Source: Geothermobacter hydrogeniphilus (GTDB taxonomy: Bacteria > Desulfobacterota > Desulfuromonadia > Desulfuromonadales > Geothermobacteraceae). From it: a stretch of DNA of 58,471 bases. Positions 1 to 7,161 of this stretch are shown here, piece after piece. Under the pieces are notes generated by a model, which saw only the letters and a list, made by a program, of their open reading frames with translations, was not told the origin of the DNA and did no database searches. Positions within the stretch are counted from its first letter, which is position 1; each line of letters begins with the position of its first letter. The position numbers and the translations under genes were made by a program. The DNA lies in the NCBI RefSeq assembly GCF_002093115.1, contig NZ_NAAD01000020.1:1-58471 (forward strand), given 5' to 3'.

Positions 1-85
1 ACCGCTTCATAGCTACGGCTATGCAGCGGAAAGCGCGCCTTGTCGACACGGAAAACCCCGGCGCAATATTACGAAATCCTATGAG

Positions 86-235
86 TTACAGGGTACTGGT
101 TGTTTCCGGCCGGTGTGTGGGGAGCAGCAGCCGGCGGATCCTGGCGAACCAGTTTGCGGCCGCCGGCCGGCGTTGCTTCTTCGCCGGGGTGAGCAGGTGG
201 TCGAACAGGTCGTGCGATCCCATGTAGTCCATCAT
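86..235 (-). CDS. Small hypothetical protein, 49 aa
   Basis: This is a short open frame starting with two adjacent ATG codons at 235 and 232. A strong Shine-Dalgarno (AAGGAGG) lies just upstream of the start. The product begins MMDYMGSHDLFDHLL and continues with a basic, proline-containing stretch (PAKKQRRPAA, ARIRRLLLPTHRP). It has no signal peptide, membrane helix or recognised domain. Immediately upstream on the same strand lies the structured repeat R1 (246-415), so the ORF would have that element as its 5' leader. Function is unknown. It could be spurious; the ribosome binding site is the main argument for it. Confidence 0.4.
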   Translation of the reverse strand: MMDYMGSHDLFDHLLTPAKKQRRPAAANWFARIRRLLLPTHRPETTSTL

Positions 236-245
236 TTCCTCCTTC

Positions 246-415
246 GCTGTAGCCTGCGGTCAAAAATATTCCGCAGGGCAATCGATGTGATCAGACTCTA
301 GCCTTTCCGGCCGTCGCTTGACAGGTGCGGGTTCGCACCCTTTGCCGATGGGCTGGGCATGAGGCGAAGGGCAATAAGCACAGGATCGGGCCGACAAGGG
401 GCTCACTGATTCAGG
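246..415 (-). repeat. Structured repeat R1, copy 1 (possible ncRNA or leader)
   Basis: About 150 nt of this segment recur at 4564-4718. Read on the minus strand, both copies can form a closing stem, a GTGCG/CGCAC hairpin and a 3' hairpin CCTGCGG/CCGCAGG. The closing stem is CGGCC/GGCCG here and TCCGG/CCGGA in copy 2, so its pairing is kept while the bases change. The copy ends directly before the Shine-Dalgarno of the 49-codon ORF. Its first 25 nt (from 415 downwards) are the same as the first 25 nt of repeat R2 at 49709. It matches no riboswitch consensus I could recall. Orientation is inferred from the neighbouring ORF. Confidence 0.6.
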
Positions 416-425
416 AGAGGAAGAA

Positions 426-476
426 GGGGGTCAGGTCTTGAATTGCAAGAAACTGACAATTCAAGACCTGACCCCC
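426..476. repeat. Perfect 20-bp inverted repeat
   Basis: A perfect 20-bp inverted repeat (arms 426-445 and 457-476, GGGGTCAGGTCTTGAATTG type) has an 11-nt spacer. It resembles REP-like palindromes and IS200/IS605-type ends, but no transposase is nearby. It lies in the gene-free stretch 236-799 together with R1 and the 15-bp repeats at 604 and 722. Confidence 0.75.
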
Positions 477-603
477 GCCTTTTGCGTTTCACCAGAAGGC
501 GAAGCAAAATTCTGGATTGAACCGGCCATGGCCTTGGCTGATGACGTTTATTTGAACAAACGGCAACTCCTCCGCCGCCAAAAAATTGTGGAGAAAAAAT
601 GAA

Positions 604-736
604 GTAACGATTCAGCACGCCCGAATTTGGTACACTGGTAAGACGCGAGCAGTGCAGATGCGCAGCATAAATCAGATTTGAGCAGCGCAACAACGCCGCC
701 AGGGGGGGGCGAAAGCGGGATGTGCTGAATCGTTAC
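604..736. repeat. 15-bp inverted repeat pair left of the glycan cassette
   Basis: GTAACGATTCAGCAC at 604-618 is the exact reverse complement of 722-736. The right arm recurs with one mismatch at 4092-4106, after the two-gene glycan cassette, and its flank (CGAAAGCGGGAT here, CGAAGGCGGGAT there) is also shared. The 103 nt between the arms hold no recognisable gene. Confidence 0.7.
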
Positions 737-799
737 ATAATTTGAAGGGGTGAAGGGTGATATCCCAGCTTGTCAGGCCCAGTCAAAAAGAGAGATTCT

Positions 800-1900
800 A
801 TGAAAATTGCTCAGGTATCACCTCTGTACGAAAGCGTTCCACCCCTCCACTACGGCGGCACCGAACGCGTGGTCTCCTATCTCACTGAAGAGCTGGTTCG
901 CAAAGGTCATGAGGTGACCCTTTTCGCCAGTGCCGATTCCGTTACCTCGGCGGAACTTGTCCCCTGCGCTCCCGCGGCTCTGCGTCTTGGCAACTGCGTT
1001 GACCCGCTGGCCCCGCATCTCTGCATGCTGGAGGAGGTCTTCAGGCGGATAGAGGCGTTTGATGTGGTACATTTCCACATCGACTACCTCCATTTTCCAC
1101 TGTTGCGCCGTCATCGCTTCAACCACCTTACAACCCTGCACGGACGCCTTGACCTCCCGGACCTGGTCCCTCTCTACCGGGAATATGGCGACATGCCGCT
1201 GGTCTCCATCTCGGATGCTCAGCGCGCGCCGCTCCCCTTTGCCAACTGGGTCGGCACCGTCCATCATGGGCTGCCGGCAGATTTGTTCCGGCTGGAAGAA
1301 AAACCGGGTGATTATCTGGCCTTTCTGGGCCGCATTGCGCCGGAAAAACGCCCTGATCGGGCCATCGAGATTGCCATAAAATCAGGCATTCCCCTGAAAA
1401 TAGCCGCCAAGGTCGACAAGGTTGACCGGGAGTACTTTGAAACCCGTATCAAGCCGCTGCTCGACAGCCCGCTGATTGAATTTATCGGTGAAATAGGCGA
1501 CAATGAAAAACAGGAGTTCCTCGGTCAGGCCCGCGCCCTGCTCTTTCCCATCGACTGGCCGGAACCCTTCGGACTGGTCATGATCGAGTCCATTGCCTGT
1601 GGCACACCTGTCATCGCTTACCGTCACGGGTCGGTTCCCGAAGTTATGGACGAAGGGCTGACCGGATACATCGTGAACGACATCGACACCGCGGTTGCCC
1701 GGGTTCTAGATATCTCCGACCTGGACCGCCGCTGCTGCCGACAGGGTTTTGAAAACCGGTTTTCCATCGGGAAGATGGCGGAAGCTTACCTTGCCCTTTA
1801 CGATCGGCCGAGACCAATAGAATGGATCAACCGCAGCAGGTGTACGCGAACAGCTGGACGGCGGAAACGCCTGACTCCAAATGCTTGTCAGGGGCGGTGA
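800..1900 (+). CDS. Glycosyltransferase family 4 (GT-B fold)
   Basis: The 366-aa protein is a probable retaining GT4 enzyme that transfers a sugar from a nucleotide-sugar donor. The N-terminus MKIAQVSPLYESVPP followed by GGTERVVSYLTEELV is the usual acceptor-domain opening. The C-terminal half has the donor-site EPFGLVMIE (E-x7-E) motif, then ACGTPVIAYRHGSVPEV. The ATG at 800 is chosen over an upstream TTG because it gives the canonical N-terminus and follows a purine-rich stretch (AAAAAGAGAG). The glucosidase gene starts 3 nt after its stop, so the two are probably co-transcribed. The pairing suggests alpha-glucan (glycogen, trehalose-like or storage polymer) metabolism. The acceptor is unknown. 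Confidence 0.85.
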   Translation: MKIAQVSPLYESVPPLHYGGTERVVSYLTEELVRKGHEVTLFASADSVTSAELVPCAPAALRLGNCVDPLAPHLCMLEEVFRRIEAFDVVHFHIDYLHFPLLRRHRFNHLTTLHGRLDLPDLVPLYREYGDMPLVSISDAQRAPLPFANWVGTVHHGLPADLFRLEEKPGDYLAFLGRIAPEKRPDRAIEIAIKSGIPLKIAAKVDKVDREYFETRIKPLLDSPLIEFIGEIGDNEKQEFLGQARALLFPIDWPEPFGLVMIESIACGTPVIAYRHGSVPEVMDEGLTGYIVNDIDTAVARVLDISDLDRRCCRQGFENRFSIGKMAEAYLALYDRPRPIEWINRSRCTRTAGRRKRLTPNACQGR

Positions 1901-1903
1901 AAA

Positions 1904-4069
1904 ATGGATGAAATCATTCAAGTTAAGGATCGGTATTACATCAAGGCGGCTTCGTGCCTGGTTGATGATCGCACCAGGGTTCTGAAACAGGGGGAGACCT
2001 TTGCGGTCTTTGACTGCCGCGGCGATATTCAGCCCATCGGCCGGGGCGAGCAGGGGCTGTATCATGAAGGGACCCGCTTTCTGTCACACCTTGAATTTTT
2101 GCTCGGGAACCAGCGTCCGCTGCTGCTGAGTTCAACCGTCAACGAGCACAACGAACTGCTGGTCGTCGATCTGACCAATCCCGACCTGGTTCTGGACGAC
2201 GGGACGGAGCTCCCCCGCGGCAGCCTGCACATCTTTCGCTCGAAATTTCTCTGGCAGCATCGCTGTTTTGAGCGCATCCGAATCAGCCATTTTGGCTCCG
2301 GGCACCTGACCCTGAGGCTCCTTTTCCGATTCAGCAATGATTTCCGCGATATTTTCGAGGTGCGAGGACTGCGCCGGGAAAAACGCGGCCGCCCCTTAAA
2401 GGAACGAATTGACCAGGGAACGGTTTGCCTTCCCTATGCCGGTCTGGACGGTGTGCAGCGGCGGACGATGATCCGTTTTATGCCTGACCCGGTCGCCCTT
2501 TCCGGAGACGCGGCTGAGCTACTGCTCAGCATTGCCCCGGGTGAAGAGCGGAACATCTATCTGACCTTCTGTTGCCTGATAGGCCCGGAACCAAGCGTGA
2601 GTGGTCGTTACGATGATGAATTCGGCGCCTCCCTGACTAGGCTGGAAGCCTACCGGGCCCAGCACTGCGAGGTCAAAACCAGCAAAGGACATTTCAATGA
2701 ATGGATAGACCGGTCCCTCGACGATCTGCACATGCTCTTTACCGATATGCCGCAGGGCATCTACCCCTACGCCGGCGTTCCCTGGTACAGTACCGCCTTC
2801 GGCCGCGACGGTCTCATCACCGCCCTGCAGACCCTCTGGATCAATCCGGCCATTGCTCGCGGTGTGCTCGGATTTCTGGCGGCCAACCAGGCCGGGGAGC
2901 ATTGTCCGAAAACAGATGCCGAACCGGGAAAGATTCTTCATGAAACCCGGCTCGGCGAGATGGCCGCTCTGAAAGAGATTCCCTTCGGCCGTTACTACGG
3001 CAGCGTCGATTCGACCCCTCTCTTCCTGATGCTGGCCGGCGCCTATTTCAGGCGAACCGGTGACAGGGTCTTTCTTGAACAGCTTTGGCCACATATCCTG
3101 CGGGCCTTGGACTGGATCGACCGTCATGGTGATCGGGACGGAGACGGGTATGTCGAATATCAGCGGCAATCCGAAAACGGGCTGGACCAACAGGGCTGGA
3201 AGGACTCCTGGGATTCGGTGTTTCATGCCGACGGCAGTCCGGCACGAGGGCCCATTGCTCTGTGCGAAGTGCAGGGCTATGTCTACGCCGCCAGGCGACA
3301 TGTTGTGGAACTGGCCGAAATCATGGGAGACGCTAAGCTGGCCGGCAGGCAGCGAGAAAAGGCGGAAAGGCTGCGTACCAATTTTCAACGAGACTTCTGG
3401 TGTGAGGATCTTTCCTGCTACGCCTTGGCGCTCGACGGAGATAAACGCCCCTGCCGGGTCGCCAGTTCCAATGCCGGCCAGTGCCTGTTTACCGGCATCG
3501 CCGCCCCCGAACACGCTGGACGCATGGCCGACCTTTTCCTTTCTCCAGCCTTCTTCTCCGGCTGGGGCGTCCGCACCTTGGCCGAAGGAACGGCCCACTA
3601 CAATCCCATGGCCTACCACAATGGATCGGTCTGGCCTCACGATAACGCCCTGCTCGCCCTCGGGCTGGCGCGCTACGGCAGAACCCGGCAGGCCATGCAA
3701 CTGTTCGAAGGCCTCTACCACCTGGCCATGCGGGTTGAACTGAGCCGCTTGCCGGAACTCTTCTGCGGATTCCGCCGTCTGCCCGGACAGGGGCCGGTTC
3801 TCTATCCGCAGGCCTGTTCGCCTCAGGCCTGGGCCGCGGGAGCGGTGTTCCAGCTTCTGCAGGCTTCCCTGGGGCTGAGCATCGACGCCTTACAGCGTGA
3901 AATACGCTTCCGGCACCCCATCCTTCCATCCTTTTTTGACGAGATGACTTTCCGCAACCTCAGGGTCGCGGAGGCGGACATTGACCTGCATCTGATCCGC
4001 TATGGGGATGATGTTGGCATAACCGTCCAGCGCCGCGAAGGAGACATAGGGGTTGTCGTCGAGAAATAG
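1904..4069 (+). CDS. Amylo-alpha-1,6-glucosidase / glycogen-debranching-type protein
   Basis: The 721-aa protein has two parts. An N-terminal beta-rich domain (about residues 10-230) is of the type found at the start of bacterial debranching enzymes. A C-terminal (alpha/alpha)6 glucosidase-like domain (about 260-700) has the recognisable blocks WYSTAFGRDGLIT, GWKDSWDS and HNGSVWPHDNALLALG. Members hydrolyse alpha-1,6 glucosidic branch points or related alpha-glucans. It follows the GT4 gene after 3 nt, so the pair forms an operon. No signal peptide is seen, so it is probably cytoplasmic. The precise substrate is inferred from the family only. Confidence 0.88.
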   Translation: MDEIIQVKDRYYIKAASCLVDDRTRVLKQGETFAVFDCRGDIQPIGRGEQGLYHEGTRFLSHLEFLLGNQRPLLLSSTVNEHNELLVVDLTNPDLVLDDGTELPRGSLHIFRSKFLWQHRCFERIRISHFGSGHLTLRLLFRFSNDFRDIFEVRGLRREKRGRPLKERIDQGTVCLPYAGLDGVQRRTMIRFMPDPVALSGDAAELLLSIAPGEERNIYLTFCCLIGPEPSVSGRYDDEFGASLTRLEAYRAQHCEVKTSKGHFNEWIDRSLDDLHMLFTDMPQGIYPYAGVPWYSTAFGRDGLITALQTLWINPAIARGVLGFLAANQAGEHCPKTDAEPGKILHETRLGEMAALKEIPFGRYYGSVDSTPLFLMLAGAYFRRTGDRVFLEQLWPHILRALDWIDRHGDRDGDGYVEYQRQSENGLDQQGWKDSWDSVFHADGSPARGPIALCEVQGYVYAARRHVVELAEIMGDAKLAGRQREKAERLRTNFQRDFWCEDLSCYALALDGDKRPCRVASSNAGQCLFTGIAAPEHAGRMADLFLSPAFFSGWGVRTLAEGTAHYNPMAYHNGSVWPHDNALLALGLARYGRTRQAMQLFEGLYHLAMRVELSRLPELFCGFRRLPGQGPVLYPQACSPQAWAAGAVFQLLQASLGLSIDALQREIRFRHPILPSFFDEMTFRNLRVAEADIDLHLIRYGDDVGITVQRREGDIGVVVEK

Positions 4070-4073
4070 GGCC

Positions 4074-4106
4074 AGGGGCCGAAGGCGGGATGTGCTGAAT
4101 AGTTAC
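4074..4106 (+). repeat. Downstream copy of the cassette-flanking repeat
   Basis: The segment 4081-4106 matches 711-736 with a few changes (GGGATGTGCTGAATAGTTAC here). It lies 4 nt after the stop of the debranching-type gene. The two copies bracket the two-gene cassette in direct orientation, about 3.37 kb apart. Confidence 0.65.
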
Positions 4107-4391
4107 CTCAGAAGTTACCTAGCGTTTTCCCCAACCTGCCTCTTGTCTTCATCCACCACTCTTGCAATATGGCCCGCCCGCTTCGCATCGGGTAACCCGG
4201 TGCTTACCTCGTCATCAATCGCGGCAACGCCGGTGAGATAATCATGACCCCCTTCAAGGATTGCGGACTGATTCCCACCGGCCTCTCCCTTATGATCCCT
4301 GCAAATTAGAATCTAATGTTCAAGTTTGCAATAATGGTTAAACGAAAATTACAGAATACGGTCCTCGATGCACTTGATTCCATGCCGGTGA
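4107..4391. other. Gap with decayed coding traces
   Basis: No convincing gene is present. On the minus strand, about 54 codons remain open from near 4290 to a TAA near 4120 (residues such as GHDYLTGVAAIDDEVSTGLP) without a start codon or ribosome binding site. It may be a gene remnant, but I recognise no family. Confidence 0.3.
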
Positions 4392-4556
4392 TGGCCCTGC
4401 TGGTGTGTCGAGGTGGAGGTTCCGGGCGCGTTGATTGATCTGGATCCGTCGGAGCTGAAGCGCAAGGCCTGCATCTGTCTTTCCTGTATCGAGGCATTCC
4501 GGGAGGATCCGGAGCTGTTCGCCGCGCGTTATTGCGGGGAGATTGACAGCCCCTGA
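4392..4556 (+). pseudogene. C-terminal remnant of a cysteine-rich CWC-family protein
   Basis: Reading from 4392, just after an in-frame TGA at 4389-4391, gives CWCVEVEVPGAL, then RKACICLSCIEAFRED and a stop at 4554-4556. The CWC motif and the CICxxCIEAF block are the hallmark of the small cysteine-rich CWC family, which probably binds metal. The usual N-terminal CPxCG half and start codon are missing in this frame. The sequence just upstream is open in another frame, so a truncation or frameshift is likely. It abuts R1 copy 2. Confidence 0.6.
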
Positions 4557-4563
4557 GAATTTT

Positions 4564-4718
4564 GCTGTAGCCTGCGGTCAACTCTCCCGCAGGGCAATCG
4601 ATGTGAGCAGACTCTAGCCCGTCCGGTCGCCGAAGGGCAAGTGCGGGTTCGCACCTTTTGCCGGTGGGCTGGGCATGGGGCGCAGGGCGATATGCACAGG
4701 ATAAAGCCGGACAGGCTG
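4564..4718 (-). repeat. Structured repeat R1, copy 2
   Basis: This is the second copy of the element at 246-415. Conserved blocks on the plus strand include GCTGTAGCCTGCGG, GGCAATCGATGTGA, GTGCGGGTTCGCAC and GGGCTGGGCATG. The closing stem TCCGG/CCGGA replaces CGGCC/GGCCG of copy 1. It lies at the 3' end of the old-yellow-enzyme gene, next to the CWC remnant, and has no ORF with a ribosome binding site directly after it on either strand. Confidence 0.6.
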
Positions 4719-5840
4719 TCAGGAGGCGCTGCGGCGAAGCGGCTGCACGCAGCGCAGGTTGCCGCGGAAGGCGGTCTTGAAGCAGCCGCTGCAGGAGACG
4801 CAGCGGGAGGCGGCGTCGTTGCTGCCGAATTGCCATTGCCGCGCCAGGGCCGGTTCACAGATAAACGGGCGGCAGAGGGAGATGAAATCGGCGCTGCCGG
4901 CCTGCAGCACCGCTTCAGCGTCTTTGCGACGACGCATGCCGCCGACCAGCAGCAGCGGACAACGGACCTGCGGCCGCAGTCTTTCCGCCAGCTCCAGGTT
5001 GTAGCAGGGGAGCGGGGGATCGTCGGTCCCGCGCCGCCGGATCGGGGTTTGTTCTCCCGAGGCGGGGGTGCCGCTGCTGACCTCGATGCCGTCGATGCCG
5101 GCCTCGTCAAGTGCCCGGGCAACCTGGATGGCATCTTCCGCGGTCAATCCCCCCGGCAGGTTGTCGCTGAGGTTCAGTTTGGCCAGCAGCGGTCGGTGCG
5201 GGCCGATTGTTTCCCGTACCGCGCCGCAGACCTGGAGCAGGAACCGCATGCGGTTCCGCAGCTCGCCGCCATAGCTGTCGGTTCGCCGGTTGCAGAGCGG
5301 CGAGAGAAACTGGTTGATCAGGTAGCCGTGGGCAGCATGCAGCTGAATGGCATCAAAGCCGACGCGGCAGGCCCGCTCGGCGGCGGCGGCGAAGGCGTCG
5401 ACGACGCGTTCGATATCGGCCGCAGTCATTTCCCGCGGCTGCTGCGGGTACTGGTCCAGTTGCAGCGCCGATGGGGCAAGCGGGTTGGTGCCGCAGATAT
5501 CACGGCGGGTCTGGCCGCCGGCATGGCCGAGCTGGGCGCAGACTTTTCCGCCCTCGGCGTGGACCACCTCGACCAGTTGGCGGATCGCCCGCGCGGACGC
5601 GTCATCCTGCAGGCTCAATGCGCCGGGCAGCAGCTTCCCTTCCTGCGCCACGTAGGCGAAGCCGGTGATGATCAGGCCGATCCCGCCGGCTGCCAGCTGC
5701 CGGTAGCGGTCGATCAACTCTTCCCCGGGGATCCCGCGCGGGTCACACATCCCCTCCCAGGTCGCCGAGCGCACCAGGCGGTTGCGCAGCCGCAGGCGGT
5801 TGAGACTGGCGGGTTGAAACAGTTGGCGGGAAGGGTTCAT
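4719..5840 (-). CDS. NADH:flavin oxidoreductase, old yellow enzyme family
   Basis: The 373-aa FMN-dependent TIM-barrel protein reduces activated C=C bonds with NAD(P)H in known relatives. The motif HAAHGYLINQFLSP followed by NRRTDSYGG (near residues 166-190) is the family signature, including the substrate-binding His pair. The C-terminus carries CVSCSGCF and a further Cys ten residues on (CxxCxxC-x10-C). This resembles the [4Fe-4S] ligand set of 2,4-dienoyl-CoA and 2-enoate reductases, but the C-terminal pyridine-nucleotide half of those enzymes is absent. It starts 13 nt after the M24 peptidase gene, in one minus-strand unit. An enoyl- or dienoyl-acid substrate is an inference. Confidence 0.85.
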   Translation of the reverse strand: MNPSRQLFQPASLNRLRLRNRLVRSATWEGMCDPRGIPGEELIDRYRQLAAGGIGLIITGFAYVAQEGKLLPGALSLQDDASARAIRQLVEVVHAEGGKVCAQLGHAGGQTRRDICGTNPLAPSALQLDQYPQQPREMTAADIERVVDAFAAAAERACRVGFDAIQLHAAHGYLINQFLSPLCNRRTDSYGGELRNRMRFLLQVCGAVRETIGPHRPLLAKLNLSDNLPGGLTAEDAIQVARALDEAGIDGIEVSSGTPASGEQTPIRRRGTDDPPLPCYNLELAERLRPQVRCPLLLVGGMRRRKDAEAVLQAGSADFISLCRPFICEPALARQWQFGSNDAASRCVSCSGCFKTAFRGNLRCVQPLRRSAS

Positions 5841-5853
5841 GGCCGGGTTCTCT

Positions 5854-7029
5854 TCAGGTCGGCAGGGTGACGATTGCGTCGTCGGCCGGAGAGAGGCGGA
5901 TGCCGCCCTCGGGGCCGACCGCCCAGGTGTTCTCGATGCCGACCACGCCGTGCCCGGCGAGCAGGAACTTCGGTTCGATGGCGATGGTCTGGTTCTCCTG
6001 TAGCGGCACGTCGAAGCCCTTGGCTAATACCGGCATCTCGTCCAGCTCCAGGCCGACACCGTGGCCGACGAACTTGGCCTGTTCCCCCGGAACTCCCATG
6101 AAGCAGTCTCCCAGTCCGGCCTCGGCGGCGATGCCGCAGGCCAGATCGAACAGCTCCGAGGCGACGGCGCCCGGGCGTAGGGCGGCGGTGACCTGGCGCT
6201 GGATCTTAAGGGCGGTGTCGAAGGCGTGCTGCACCTCGGGATGGATGTTGCCGGGAACGAAGATCCGGGTCATGTCGACGATGTAACCGTCGTGGACGGC
6301 GGTGTAGTCGACCATCAGCGGCAGGTTCGGCGCGATCACCGCGGTCGAGGCGCCGTGCGGGGAGGCGGCGCTCAGTCCGCAACCGGTGACGGCGCCGTCG
6401 AAGAAGCCCGGCTGGTTGGCGCTGCCGCCGGAGACCAGCAACCCCTGGAACAGCTCCTGGTTGTAGGCGCGCATGCGGACGTAGCCTTCGCTGCCGAGCT
6501 TGCGGGAACGGCTTTCGAATTCCGCCGCCAGGTCGAGTTCGCGCATCCCCGGGGTATAGAAGTCTGGCACCTGGGCGAAGACCTTGCTCAGCTGCTCGCC
6601 GGCGTGGCGGATTCTGGCGACCTCGAGGGCCGACTTGACCGCCCGCAGGTTGCGGTTGATGCCGGAGATGTCAACGAACTCCCGTTCCGGCAGCACTTTT
6701 TTCAGGTAGTCGAGCTGGGCGGCCGGCAGCACGTCGAACGTAACGCCGACTTTCTGTCCCGGCCTGCCGAGCAGTCCGCTCAGTTCCCGGCTGGAGGGGA
6801 AGGGGCGCAGCTCGGTGATGCAGCTCTCCTGCCGGGCGCGGGTCAGGCTCTTGCGGATCAGCAGCAGCGGTTCGCCGCTTTGCGGCACCCAGAGCATGCC
6901 GTTCTGGCGGGTGGCGGCGAAATAGTAGAGATCGATCGGATAGATGACCAGCGCCCCGTCCAGCTCCTTGCGTTCGAGCTGGCGCTGGAGGTTGGCGATA
7001 CGGTTTCGGCATTCGGATTGGATGGGCAT
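5854..7029 (-). CDS. M24 family metallopeptidase (Xaa-Pro aminopeptidase/creatinase type)
   Basis: The 391-aa protein has an N-terminal creatinase-like domain (about 1-150) and a C-terminal pita-bread fold. All five expected metal ligands are visible: Asp in VDYTAVHDG, Asp in YIVDMTR, His in VGHGVGLELDE, Glu in IAIEPKF and Glu in GIENTWAV. Relatives cleave X-Pro bonds or hydrolyse small C-N compounds, so the substrate is uncertain. An AAAGGA ribosome binding site precedes the ATG at 7029. It lies between icmF and the OYE gene on the minus strand, separated from icmF by a GC-rich repeat (7046-7146). Confidence 0.85.
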   Translation of the reverse strand: MPIQSECRNRIANLQRQLERKELDGALVIYPIDLYYFAATRQNGMLWVPQSGEPLLLIRKSLTRARQESCITELRPFPSSRELSGLLGRPGQKVGVTFDVLPAAQLDYLKKVLPEREFVDISGINRNLRAVKSALEVARIRHAGEQLSKVFAQVPDFYTPGMRELDLAAEFESRSRKLGSEGYVRMRAYNQELFQGLLVSGGSANQPGFFDGAVTGCGLSAASPHGASTAVIAPNLPLMVDYTAVHDGYIVDMTRIFVPGNIHPEVQHAFDTALKIQRQVTAALRPGAVASELFDLACGIAAEAGLGDCFMGVPGEQAKFVGHGVGLELDEMPVLAKGFDVPLQENQTIAIEPKFLLAGHGVVGIENTWAVGPEGGIRLSPADDAIVTLPT

Positions 7030-7045
7030 GGGGAATCCTTTGGAT

Positions 7046-7146
7046 TCGGGCGCCGGGCGTCAGGCACCGGGCGCTGGGTTAAACATTCTCATGGTCCTGA
7101 AGTTGTCCGGCCTTGAGCCCAGTGCCTGGCACCCAAAGCCCGGCGA
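7046..7146. repeat. GC-rich imperfect inverted repeat (GGGCGCCGGGCAC type)
   Basis: The two halves, around 7050-7080 and 7115-7146, are imperfect reverse complements built from CCGGGCG, CAGGCAC and CTGGGTT blocks. The same word set recurs at 15738-15812. It lies between icmF and the M24 gene. It looks like a dispersed intergenic repeat that could also act as an mRNA processing or termination hairpin. Confidence 0.6.
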
Positions 7147-7161
7147 AGCCATCTGGCTTCG

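Noticed and set aside
8-23. CATAGC-TACG-GCTATG hairpin at the window edge as a terminator
   Set aside because: No T-run follows; it matches a dispersed repeat word also seen at 21675-21692.
324-340. tRNA-like T-arm (GTGCGGGTTCGCAC) in R1
   Set aside because: No acceptor stem, anticodon arm or D arm can be placed around it in either copy; it is only a hairpin of the R1 element.
426-476. Complete IS200/IS605 element
   Set aside because: Only a palindrome is present; no transposase or accessory gene lies within reach.
4620-4660. Glycine-riboswitch-like words (CCGAAGGGCAA) in R1 copy 2
   Set aside because: The other conserved parts of the glycine aptamer are absent, the words are not conserved in copy 1, and no glycine gene follows.
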